Source: DATJNI01 sp035508275 (GTDB lineage Bacteria; Patescibacteriota; Saccharimonadia; Saccharimonadales; UBA4665). From it: a DNA stretch of 64,000 bases. Both the position numbers and the translations under genes were made by a program. The stretch is taken from the NCBI GenBank assembly GCA_035508275.1, contig DATJNI010000016.1:22150-86149 (forward strand), given 5' to 3'. The stretch's first letter is position 1. Each line of letters opens with the position of its first letter. The notes under the pieces are model-generated. The model was not told where the DNA came from. It did no database searches and saw only the letters and a program-made list of their open reading frames with translations. This document shows positions 24,512-32,009 of the stretch, piece by piece.

Positions 24512-25582
24512 ATGGAGCTCTTTGGGAGTTTAGACACCAACACATTTACAAACGCCTTAATAGTCCTTGAAGTAGTTGCTTTAGTTACGCTATCGGCTAT
24601 TTGTTCTGGACTTAATATTGCGGTAATGAGCCTGGATGTGGGTGATCTTAGGCGCAAGGCAAAACTAGGTAACAAACAAGCAAAGCGAGTGTTGCCGCTT
24701 AGAGAGCGAACTCACTTAACTCTTGCTAGTATCCTGTTAACTAATGTAGCGGCCGTTTCGGCAACCTCTCTAGTACTAACCCAAGTTGTTAATGGCTGGG
24801 TGGCAGGAGTTATTGCAACTCTACTTATTGTTATCTTCGGCGAAATACTGCCACAGGCACTGTTTGCTAGGAACACGCTTCGTTACGCCAGCCGTTTTGC
24901 GCCGGTTCTTAAGACTATGATAGCCGTTACATATATCTTAAGTAGACCGTTGGAATCGCTTTTAAATCGTTTATTCCCTAGCATTAAAAAAGAATTGCAA
25001 TCACGAAGTGAGCTGGGTCTAGTAATTAGCGAGCACCTTGGAGACGATAGCTCAGAACTAGACGAAAGTGAAATTGGCATTATGAAGGGGGCACTAGAGC
25101 TTAGCGAAAAGAGAGCCAGAGATATTATGACTGACATAAAGCATACCTATTACTTACGCCTAGATACAGAGCTGGACGGACCAAAGATTGATGAAATTAA
25201 AGAAAGAGGCTTTAGCCGAGTGCCAATCTTAAATAGCGAGCTTACGGCCTGCGACGGCGTGTTACTTATGAAAGATCTGGTCGACGTGGATTTTGATGAC
25301 AACCATTATAAGGTTAGTGATATGCCGCTTCATAGAACACCTATAGTCGGCTCCATGACAGCTCTAGATACGCTTCTAAGAAAGTTTCTCTCAAGCGGCA
25401 GTCATCTTATACCGATCGAGAGAGACGAGTCAATTGTCGGCATAGCTACAATTGAGGATCTAATAGAAGAAATCTTCGGGCAAGAGATTGAAGATGAGAC
25501 TGACCGAATACGTCGACCTATTTCGTTATCTTTTCCCAAGGCAAGTCCGGCTTACCAAAATGGCCATAAGCCGAAGTCTTAG
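24512..25582 (+). CDS. CNNM/CorC-type membrane protein with CBS pair
   Basis: A 356-aa protein of the DUF21/CNNM family (hemolysin C/CorC-like magnesium or cobalt transport). The DUF21 membrane part covers about residues 15-140 with four hydrophobic segments, including FGEILPQALFARN typical of the family. A Bateman module with two CBS-like repeats follows (about 200-325: RARDIMTDIKHTYYL, FSRVPILNS, SIVGIATIEDLIEEIFGQEI). The C-terminal transporter-associated domain is short or missing. The last 65 bp overlap the 3' end of the convergent metK gene. Confidence 0.92.
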   Translation: MELFGSLDTNTFTNALIVLEVVALVTLSAICSGLNIAVMSLDVGDLRRKAKLGNKQAKRVLPLRERTHLTLASILLTNVAAVSATSLVLTQVVNGWVAGVIATLLIVIFGEILPQALFARNTLRYASRFAPVLKTMIAVTYILSRPLESLLNRLFPSIKKELQSRSELGLVISEHLGDDSSELDESEIGIMKGALELSEKRARDIMTDIKHTYYLRLDTELDGPKIDEIKERGFSRVPILNSELTACDGVLLMKDLVDVDFDDNHYKVSDMPLHRTPIVGSMTALDTLLRKFLSSGSHLIPIERDESIVGIATIEDLIEEIFGQEIEDETDRIRRPISLSFPKASPAYQNGHKPKS

Positions 25583-26645
25583 AGTAGATTGGACGCCTTA
25601 GGTCTAGAGTCTCAATTATTCCTCTTACTGAGGTATCAATTAGTTTATCTTTAAATTCGTGCAGGGCTTTTTGAGAAGCTGTCTCAGTGCCAAAAGTCTC
25701 TATGGTTTGCATTAGTGGCTTTGGTTGGCCAATTACGTAGGCTAGGCCGACTTCACATTTGCTGGCAAGACCATGAGCGACTATGTTCTTAGCAATGTAG
25801 CGAGCAGCGTAAGCGCCACTTCTGTCTACTTTGGAAGGGTCCTTGCCGGAGAAAGCCCCGCCACCAACTCGTGCGTAGCCGCCGTATGTATCAACTACTA
25901 TCTTTCTGCCGGTCAGGCCAGCGTCACTCTCTGGGCCTGGAATATGCCAAACGCCGGTACCGTTTACTATGATGTCTTCTTCGCTAGGCAAGTCGTATTC
26001 GAAACTATCTAGGACCGGTTTAATTATCTTTTCAATTGCTTCCGCCCTAACTTGTTCTGGCTTTTTATCCTCGGCGTGTGCTACGGCCAAAACTATTTTT
26101 TCAATTGAATCAGGCTGCCCTCCAGAATATTTAACTGTTACCTGAGCTTTGCCGTCTGGTCTTAGCCATTGTAGGATTCCTTTTTCTCTACACTCATCGA
26201 TCCTTCTAGTTAGAGCGTGAGCGATAGATATTGGCAAGGGCATAAGTTGGCTAGTTTCTTTTACGGCAAAGCCAAACATCATGCCTTGGTCACCGGCACC
26301 CTCGTCGTGTTCAACGCCAATAGCAATTTCCGGTGATTGCAAGTGAACGTCATTGGAGAATTCGCTTTCCGAGGAAAAACCCCAAGCTGGTTCGGTGTAA
26401 CCAAGTTTTTTTACTTTGTCCCTTACTAGTTTTTCGAAGTTAATTTCGGCTCTGGTTTTAATCTCGCCGAATAGCGCAATACGATTTGCTCCGGCTACTG
26501 TTTCAATGGCGGTATGGCTGTCTTTATCTAGAGCTAGGGCAGCATCTACTACGGCGTCGCTTATGGCGTCACAAATTTTGTCTGGATGCCCACTAGTTAC
26601 TGACTCGCTAGTGAAGTAGTCTACCTGGGTTAAAGTTTTTGGCAT
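25518..26645 (-). CDS. metK: S-adenosylmethionine synthetase
   Basis: MetK makes SAM from methionine and ATP. At 375 aa it is of normal length and carries TSESVTSGHPDKICD at residue 10, the GAGDQGMMFGFA hexapeptide region near residue 115, and the P-loop-like GGGAFSGKDPSKVDRSGAYA near residue 260. Upstream of its ATG is a SAM-I class riboswitch and a hairpin that covers its AAAGGA ribosome site, so expression should fall when SAM is abundant. Its 3' end overlaps the convergent CNNM gene by 65 bp, an unusually long antisense overlap. Confidence 0.97.
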   Translation of the reverse strand: MPKTLTQVDYFTSESVTSGHPDKICDAISDAVVDAALALDKDSHTAIETVAGANRIALFGEIKTRAEINFEKLVRDKVKKLGYTEPAWGFSSESEFSNDVHLQSPEIAIGVEHDEGAGDQGMMFGFAVKETSQLMPLPISIAHALTRRIDECREKGILQWLRPDGKAQVTVKYSGGQPDSIEKIVLAVAHAEDKKPEQVRAEAIEKIIKPVLDSFEYDLPSEEDIIVNGTGVWHIPGPESDAGLTGRKIVVDTYGGYARVGGGAFSGKDPSKVDRSGAYAARYIAKNIVAHGLASKCEVGLAYVIGQPKPLMQTIETFGTETASQKALHEFKDKLIDTSVRGIIETLDLRRPIYSKTSAYGHFGKPDLPWEKITK

Positions 26646-26650
26646 TAAAA

Positions 26651-26681
26651 AATCCTTTCGGGTGCGATCAAAGAAAGGATT
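26651..26681 (-). promoter_or_regulatory. metK expression-platform hairpin (terminator or SD sequester)
   Basis: In the metK mRNA AATCCTTTC and GAAAGGATT form a perfect 9-bp stem with a 13-nt loop, followed by six U and then the ATG. The 3' arm contains the AAAGGA ribosome site, so folding blocks translation; the U-run also allows termination. Confidence 0.75.
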
Positions 26682-26713
26682 AAGTTATTAATATCTTCCC
26701 CTATAGCGCACTT

Positions 26714-26811
26714 GCTTAAATGTTAGGGCTAGATGGAGCACCTTGAAGGCTCTAAACCTTCAGGTTGCTGGCGGATCAAATGAGCTAGTTCTCTACCCGC
26801 GCTCTTTATAC
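26714..26811 (-). promoter_or_regulatory. SAM-I (S-box) riboswitch aptamer
   Basis: Read on the minus strand the leader has the S-box order of parts: a P1-like GTATAAA/TTTAAGC, then AGAGC, a P2 arm with a kink-turn-like UUGAU next to CCGC, the conserved GCAACC, a P3 hairpin TGAAGG/CCTTCA, the AAGGUGCU of the J3/4-P4 region, and a P4 arm. Position directly upstream of metK fits the known role. The variant P2 loop is compact. An Rfam RF00162 search would decide. Confidence 0.85.
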
Positions 26812-26834
26812 ATACCAAATTGTTAATACCCTCT

Positions 26835-26843
26835 AATATACCA
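26835..26843 (-). promoter_or_regulatory. extended -10 promoter of metK
   Basis: TGGTATATT on the minus strand matches an extended -10 (TGnTATATT). It would start transcription near 26828, just ahead of the aptamer. Confidence 0.45.
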
Positions 26844-26882
26844 TAAAGGTTTTTGAGATTGTGCGCTATAAGCGATAACTGG

Positions 26883-26888
26883 TATAAT
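26883..26888 (+). promoter_or_regulatory. -10 element of tRNA-Gln
   Basis: TATAAT 13 nt before the mature tRNA 5' end; a weak TTGTGC lies 18 bp further upstream. Confidence 0.55.
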
Positions 26889-26897
26889 TCTAATCTG

Positions 26898-28622
26898 TTA
26901 TTGGGGATTGGCCAAGCGGTAAGGCACTGGGTTCTGGTCCCAGGATCGGGGGTTCGAATCCCTCATCCCCAGCCAAGCCGGATTTAGCACGTCATACCAT
27001 TCCTGATTGAACGTAACAACAGATACGGATTTATCTAAAATAGTGAAGTTTGAGTAAAACTTTTGCAATATTTCATCAATCTGCTCTAAGTTCTTCAATT
27101 GACCAATGTAACGTACAGCGGTATCAATGAGTTTGAAGAACTTTTCTTCACTAACAATTGATAGCTTAAGACGCTCCTGCTGCTTTTTAATTTCTGCCAG
27201 GTCTTTTTCATACTGCGGCAACTCTACCTCAATGTACTTTTTAATGTCAGCTTTGTATATGTCCGCTATATCAGCTTTATCTGGATCGGCTATAACCTGC
27301 TTAGCCCTCTCTAGATCTTGCTCGGTGTTTTTACGGTTAGCCATGATCCTGCGCTCTTGGCTTAATAAATCATACTGCTCATCTTCAACAGCTTTTTTAG
27401 CATCACTTACATAATTGGTGTAAGCCTTTTTCAAGTCAAACTGTGCCGCCGCTAGTGTATCTATGGCAGCCTTGATAACTACGTTTGACCTGACTTGGTG
27501 TCTAAAGTGCTTAGGATTATCAGGTAAGTCTGTGAATGGACAGTGTTCATTACTGCAGCGGAAATAAACATAGGTCTTACCCATTTTCCCTGTGCCTGGA
27601 TTAGAGTGCATATTGCCACCACAGTGACCACAGGTAATCCTACCCTTTAACAAATTAATCAGCTTGGTCTTAGTAATAGCACCACGCTTAGTTACAATGC
27701 GATCAAGGTTATCTACCTTGTTAAGCTTCTTGTAATCATCAGCCGTAATCATTGGGACAAAATCATAGCACTTGGTTAAGTCAACTGGCTTGGTTTTCCC
27801 ATAACTCATGAAGCCGGCATAGATGGTCTCACGGAGCATTTCTGATACATTCTTGTCTGTAAATCTCACCCTTTTATATTTTTGCTCACGTCCAAAGCAT
27901 TGCATGTAATTTTGTTTATTAAGCCATTTAGCTATATCAACTTGTGATACTGCAGGATTACTTAATCGCATACGGAATGCCTGCTCAATAATTAAAAAGT
28001 TTTCACCATCAGGCTCAAGTACACCGTCATCCATTATCCTATAGCCATGTACCATTTTACCTAGATACTTGCCTTCATCAGTACGCTTGCTGTAGCCTCT
28101 ATCAACTGACTCTCCAAGATGCTCTGAGTACTGTTTGGATAGGGCAAAGGTAATTCCAAGCATCATCTTGCCATTAGCACTATTTTCATAAGTGGCAGTG
28201 GCAAAAAGCAAATCCTTAATAATGCGCTTATCAAGCATATCTATAATCTCACCAGCTTCTTTCATATTGCGCGCCAGCCTATCCGGATGCCACGCTATTA
28301 AGCCTTGATACTTGCCAGAACGCAGGTCTGATAATAATTTAGAAAACTTAAGGCGCGTATCAGCTTGCTTAGCTGAATGCTCCTCTTTTATGATCTTGTA
28401 GTTTGTTATCCTGTGTGGGTCTAGTATTTTGGTCTTAATGTCATTAAGTTGATCACCAATGGATTTCAGCTGCTTGCCAGAGTTTTCATCTGAACTTTTA
28501 CGCAAGTACACGGCATAAGTTAGCTGGGTTTTATCTACTTCAGTGTATAGATGACCGTAGTTATTTTGATAAATATCATTAAGAACGCCCAACATCTCAG
28601 CCCTAGACTGCGTATCATCCAT
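26898..28622 (-). CDS. large serine recombinase (site-specific integrase)
   Basis: A 574-aa large serine recombinase. The resolvase domain has the catalytic serine in AVYLRKSSDENSG near residue 42 and the arginines in WHPDRLARNMKEAGE near residue 118; the recombinase domain follows (about 190-300), then a zinc ribbon (CGHCGG ... C ... C, near 345-370) and a long coiled coil (about 400-500). The last 24 or so residues (GMRDSNPRSWDQNPVPYRLA...) are encoded by the antisense strand of tRNA-Gln, so the reading frame was completed by the target site. It lies at the left end of the accessory region and presumably catalyses its integration and excision. Confidence 0.93.
   Translation of the reverse strand: MDDTQSRAEMLGVLNDIYQNNYGHLYTEVDKTQLTYAVYLRKSSDENSGKQLKSIGDQLNDIKTKILDPHRITNYKIIKEEHSAKQADTRLKFSKLLSDLRSGKYQGLIAWHPDRLARNMKEAGEIIDMLDKRIIKDLLFATATYENSANGKMMLGITFALSKQYSEHLGESVDRGYSKRTDEGKYLGKMVHGYRIMDDGVLEPDGENFLIIEQAFRMRLSNPAVSQVDIAKWLNKQNYMQCFGREQKYKRVRFTDKNVSEMLRETIYAGFMSYGKTKPVDLTKCYDFVPMITADDYKKLNKVDNLDRIVTKRGAITKTKLINLLKGRITCGHCGGNMHSNPGTGKMGKTYVYFRCSNEHCPFTDLPDNPKHFRHQVRSNVVIKAAIDTLAAAQFDLKKAYTNYVSDAKKAVEDEQYDLLSQERRIMANRKNTEQDLERAKQVIADPDKADIADIYKADIKKYIEVELPQYEKDLAEIKKQQERLKLSIVSEEKFFKLIDTAVRYIGQLKNLEQIDEILQKFYSNFTILDKSVSVVTFNQEWYDVLNPAWLGMRDSNPRSWDQNPVPYRLANPQ
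26902..26975 (+). tRNA. tRNA-Gln (anticodon CUG)
   Basis: The cloverleaf is complete: acceptor TGGGGAT/ATCCCCA, D arm GGCCAAGCGGTAAGGC, anticodon arm CTGGG-TTCTGGT-CCCAG giving anticodon CTG, T arm with loop TTCGAAT, discriminator G and an encoded CCA. It reads codon CAG. The gene is intact, and the recombinase gene of the adjacent accessory region ends on the opposite strand inside it, so this locus is the probable integration site. Confidence 0.95.
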
Positions 28623-28628
28623 AAGGCT

Positions 28629-28634
28629 ATTTTA
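28629..28634 (-). promoter_or_regulatory. -10 element of the recombinase gene (leaderless type)
   Basis: TAAAAT (within TATAAAAT) on the minus strand ends 6 nt before the ATG at 28622. Confidence 0.5.
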
Positions 28635-28746
28635 TATCAATATATATCTGCAAGAAGTCCTTAGGTGATAAAATACATCCAACACCTAACCAGTGTTACA
28701 ACAATTTGGTATGACCTAAACCCATTCTTAGGGCATGGTTATAAAT

Positions 28747-28884
28747 CTACAGAAGCCCACTGAGCGACTCACTCAGGTATTGCTTCTGTAGTCATGGCTG
28801 GAAACGGCTATGGGGGATGAAAGTCTCCGCCTGATGGGTCGCTTTATGGTTTCCGTCAGGCAACTAACACTGCCTGAAAGGAGG
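28747..28884 (+). ncRNA. structured RNA leader of unknown class
   Basis: Upstream of the gene at 28890 the plus strand folds into several perfect helices: CTACAGAAGC/GCTTCTGTAG (28747-28756 with 28782-28791, 10 bp); GGAAAC/GTTTCC (28800-28805 with 28849-28854) enclosing a GGGGAT-GAAA-GTCTCC tetraloop hairpin; and TCAGGCA/TGCCTGA (28856-28862 with 28871-28877) next to the AAGGAGG ribosome site. TCAGGC can instead pair with GCCTGA at 28829-28834, so two exclusive folds exist, as in a riboswitch. I could not match it to a known class. Confidence 0.55.
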
Positions 28885-28889
28885 CAATA

Positions 28890-29525
28890 ATGAATGGCAA
28901 AATTAAAGGTAAGGGTGGCAGGATCTTAGATTGGAGCAAAAGACATAAAGTCTGGACAGCAGTAATAATCATATTTGCGCTTGGAATAATCGGAACTGCT
29001 AGTTCTGGAAATAGTACAAAGCCTGTACCTACTAATTCTAGTAATAGTTCAAAGTCTACAGCTACAAAAACTACGGCATCATCACAAGCAAAAAAGGCTA
29101 GCTTTCAAGGCTATCTATGGGCTACAGGTGACTCAAACAATATACCTATGACATTAGCTGCAGCCGGCGGCTGGGATAATAATGACGGTTGGGACAGTAG
29201 TAATGCTCAAGCTACCGTAGATGATGAGTCACCCAACGGTGTTGATCCAGCGGTAATTCAACTCAATTCTCATGAGCTTGAGATATATGTAAATGTTAAG
29301 AACACCGGAAATGCACCAGGTACACCTGAGTGTCAAGTACAAGCTTCTAGTGAATCAGGAAGTAATTTTAGTGCTGGTGCGGATTATGGGGTTAATGAGG
29401 TTTACCCAAAAACATTAAACGGAAGCACAACCATACAGCCAGGTAATTACGGCAATGCAGTTGATGACCTAACAATAACAAATAATGGTGCTGCCAACAT
29501 TGTTCAAATAAAAATTAACTGCTGA
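28890..29525 (+). CDS. membrane-anchored exported protein, unknown
   Basis: A 211-aa protein: basic N-terminus (1-20), one membrane segment near residues 22-40 (VWTAVIIIFALGIIGTA), a Ser/Thr/Asn-rich linker (41-70) and an extracytoplasmic domain. The domain is acidic, Asn/Gly-rich, and includes LEIYVNVKNTGNAPGTPECQ, a beta-sandwich-like pattern seen in DUF4352/FxLYD-type surface domains; a Cys near 150 and a terminal Cys could pair. It has an excellent AAGGAGG ribosome site at the end of the structured RNA leader, so its synthesis is probably RNA-regulated. Its TGA overlaps the ATG of the next small gene. Confidence 0.75.
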   Translation: MNGKIKGKGGRILDWSKRHKVWTAVIIIFALGIIGTASSGNSTKPVPTNSSNSSKSTATKTTASSQAKKASFQGYLWATGDSNNIPMTLAAAGGWDNNDGWDSSNAQATVDDESPNGVDPAVIQLNSHELEIYVNVKNTGNAPGTPECQVQASSESGSNFSAGADYGVNEVYPKTLNGSTTIQPGNYGNAVDDLTITNNGAANIVQIKINC

Positions 29526-29695
29526 TGACTAGTCTCATAATTAGCGTCAAAGAAGCTAGAAAGCTTCTTGGCAAAGACTATAATCACCTATCTGATGAAC
29601 AAATAGAAGATTTGATAATTAACCTGCATGAAATAGCCAAAGGCGCTCTTAGGATGGCTACAGATAGAGTGTTGAATAAGAATAGCGTAGAATAG
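29525..29695 (+). CDS. small helical protein, 56 aa
   Basis: The ATG overlaps the preceding TGA (TGATG). The product is a 56-aa mostly helical protein with KEARKLLGKDYNHLSDEQIE near residue 9, followed by an amphipathic helix. The sequence resembles small proteins often found near serine recombinases in CPR elements, in which an LLG...LSDEQIE..I..L pattern recurs; that resemblance is from memory and unproven. It may bind DNA or the recombinase. Translational coupling to the exported protein suggests one transcript. Confidence 0.6.
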   Translation: MTSLIISVKEARKLLGKDYNHLSDEQIEDLIINLHEIAKGALRMATDRVLNKNSVE

Positions 29696-29727
29696 GGGCA
29701 TTATCAGACTTTAATAGTTTTGGCAAA

Positions 29728-31302
29728 ATGCTTAAGAAAATACCTAAATTTGGCTGGGCTTTACTTGCGGACTCAGTAATCTGGCTTGTTTTAATAAGCC
29801 TTCATGCACATCATGCTAAGTGGTGTCCAAAAACAGGTTATTTTAGTTGTTACGCCGTATCAGAGGATAGACTGGCTAATTTACTAGCGCTTGTTGCAGT
29901 AGTAGCAACCATACTTATTCCGGTAGCTATAGTACTATGGGGTGATCAATTCAAGTCCAATGCTTTGAAAAAAAGCTCCTCACTTGCCAAAGCATGGGAA
30001 GGTGAAAGGACATTAATTTATGTCACTGAGATTGTAGGTGGTCTGGCAGTATTGCTTTTAATCTCATTGGTTTTACCTCTCTATATAAAAAGTAGCGCTC
30101 TTTTCTGGTGTGCTGTCTTATACGGCTTGTGGGTTCTTGCATATGCGTTCTGGGTAGCTTTTTATAAAGATCCGGTAGATGTATATAGGCTTAAGCCGCT
30201 CAACAAGGATAAAGAGCCTATTGACGTTGATATAGGGCGTGAGCTAATCACATTCACCATTGGTCAACAACCTGCGGACAAAACTACTGATAGTGACACA
30301 AGTAATCAACTATGGATGAACCAATTAAGTGATGAACGCACATTTAATGCTATCAAGAAAACAATAATCACTACACTTAATTCTGAAGATAAGCAGCTTA
30401 GGTTTCAGTGGTGGGCAATATGGCGTAGGTTTCTCATTAGCTGTGATATAGATTCTTTAATATCTGAGTTAAATTCAGATGGAGTACTGAGTGAAATTTT
30501 GGGTAGCAGTGCAGCCTACAAAAAAGACAACCTAGAGTTTACTTCCACAAGCTTCTCTCACATAGCAAGTCGGCTTGCCAAAGACAAGGCAAACGCCGAC
30601 TTTATCCCTGAAATGTATAAGCTTGTCAAAAGTACCTACACAACCAGCTTAGATCCTGGTGATTTATATAACTTATTTATGCCTTCATTCCGTGCAATAT
30701 TTAACGCCACCAGCACCTTAAATGATGATGCGGTACAATACTTTCCTGATAAATGGAAAGTTACGTTAGGCAACCTAAATAGAGGTCAGGGCAAAATGCC
30801 AAAAACAACCGCTTCAATATACCGTAGCTGGATAATGGATCTGCAAAAGTACAGTAATAAACCCAATGAAGATGCGGCTATTACCACTACTGAAAATATA
30901 TTTCCAAAATCAAGTACATGGATAATTTCTATGTTTACAAAATTCTGGATAAATTATGCTTATTTTGACACACAACATCCAGAGTTAATAGGCAACCTGG
31001 ACTTAAACCTTAGTCGCTGGAAACTCTATGGTCATGTAGGGCGTGTCAATACTGAATGGACTGACGTAGCAACAGGCGAGGTTACATTAGCTGGACGTAA
31101 TGCTTTGGCTTCGGACAATGAGACTTTTGACTTACTTGAAAAGCTTGGGTGGATAAATCATGACTCAGCTAACCTTTTTGCTACAAGGATTCAGGAAGCA
31201 TTGCGGCTTATTAAGGGTGAGGATGAAATACCATCATGGCAATATTTTAGTGAATTGATGAGCCAGTGGGCTGGTCAAGACACTTCACAAACACAAGCCT
31301 AG
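29728..31302 (+). CDS. four-TM membrane protein with large cytoplasmic domain, unknown
   Basis: A 524-aa protein. Hydrophobic segments occur near residues 9-27, 49-71, 97-118 and 122-143; the remaining 380 residues are soluble, predicted mainly helical, with Trp-rich motifs (RFQWWAIWRRFLISCDI near 225; SWQYFSELMSQWAG at the end). No known enzymatic motif was seen. It could be a sensor or effector of the element, for example a membrane-bound defence protein, but nothing proves this. Its stop overlaps the convergent HEPN-like gene by 4 bp. Confidence 0.7.
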   Translation: MLKKIPKFGWALLADSVIWLVLISLHAHHAKWCPKTGYFSCYAVSEDRLANLLALVAVVATILIPVAIVLWGDQFKSNALKKSSSLAKAWEGERTLIYVTEIVGGLAVLLLISLVLPLYIKSSALFWCAVLYGLWVLAYAFWVAFYKDPVDVYRLKPLNKDKEPIDVDIGRELITFTIGQQPADKTTDSDTSNQLWMNQLSDERTFNAIKKTIITTLNSEDKQLRFQWWAIWRRFLISCDIDSLISELNSDGVLSEILGSSAAYKKDNLEFTSTSFSHIASRLAKDKANADFIPEMYKLVKSTYTTSLDPGDLYNLFMPSFRAIFNATSTLNDDAVQYFPDKWKVTLGNLNRGQGKMPKTTASIYRSWIMDLQKYSNKPNEDAAITTTENIFPKSSTWIISMFTKFWINYAYFDTQHPELIGNLDLNLSRWKLYGHVGRVNTEWTDVATGEVTLAGRNALASDNETFDLLEKLGWINHDSANLFATRIQEALRLIKGEDEIPSWQYFSELMSQWAGQDTSQTQA

Positions 31303-32009
31303 ATTTTTCTATTAAGCCAGTATTTAGAGTCTAATACTTGCAAGTATCTACCAAGCCAATGCAGCGCCTTTACTAGATCTTCATGTTCTTCAATCTCACT
31401 TAGCTTAGGTCTATAAGCAGTCTTGTGTACAACCCTATTTCTTAAGTTACCAATACTAGAGCGTTGAATGACATCAAATGCCCAGCTACGCCGGTCATCA
31501 TCCCTATGCTCTGGGCGTGGTTCATCAGCGTCACGCTCACCTTGAAATACAGTCAAAAATTCCTCTCTCATGGGGGCATAGGTTTTGTCTCTAATGCTTG
31601 TCTCATATGCACCTTTATCAGGATTGTAGGTACTTAAGTTAATGCCACCAAGCTCATTTCTGTAATCAGGGTTTCTGTCAAACTTTTTGTTAATGATAGC
31701 TCTAAGGAAAAAACTCTCAGCAGCTTGGCATAGAGATAGGGCATAATCCCTATAAAGCTTTTTTGTCTTTAAGACCGGCAGCTCAAATAAGAACCACTCA
31801 TAAACCGCAGGCTGGATAAAATCACCTTTAAGCCACAACGCCTTGCCGCAATCACTGAATTGGCACTTGAACTCCATGCCGCTAGTGATAGCCATTGGAT
31901 CAAGGTCGGTTACTCGGTTAATTACGTTCTCTCTTTTGCAGGTTGGACAATCAAAGTATATGTTTTCATAACCGGCAGCTTTAATATCCGCTCCAGGCAA
32001 GTCAGTCAT
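31299..32009 (-). CDS. zinc-ribbon plus HEPN/DUF4145-like protein
   Basis: A 236-aa protein from the ATG at 32009 (an upstream TTG at 32027 would add six residues). The N-terminus has a four-cysteine zinc ribbon (FDCPTCKRE near residue 19 and KCQFSDCGKAL near 48). The C-terminal half is helical and contains LRNRVVHKTAYRP near residue 198, an Rx4H pattern of the HEPN nuclease superfamily as also found in DUF4145 proteins. HEPN proteins are often RNases in toxin-antitoxin or antiphage systems. Overlaps the upstream helical gene by 8 bp, forming a two-gene operon. Confidence 0.7.
   Translation of the reverse strand: MTDLPGADIKAAGYENIYFDCPTCKRENVINRVTDLDPMAITSGMEFKCQFSDCGKALWLKGDFIQPAVYEWFLFELPVLKTKKLYRDYALSLCQAAESFFLRAIINKKFDRNPDYRNELGGINLSTYNPDKGAYETSIRDKTYAPMREEFLTVFQGERDADEPRPEHRDDDRRSWAFDVIQRSSIGNLRNRVVHKTAYRPKLSEIEEHEDLVKALHWLGRYLQVLDSKYWLNRKI

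Noticed and set aside
26702..26870. Ten-base inverted repeat tatagcgcac / gtgcgctata flanking the riboswitch.
   Set aside because: The distal arm lies upstream of the predicted metK transcription start, so the arms cannot pair in the mRNA; part of it belongs to the tRNA promoter region. Probably chance.
28800..28854. Possible hammerhead ribozyme because of CTGATG and GAAA.
   Set aside because: The core CUGAUGA and the GAAA are not in the right order or spacing and no cleavage triplet is placed correctly.
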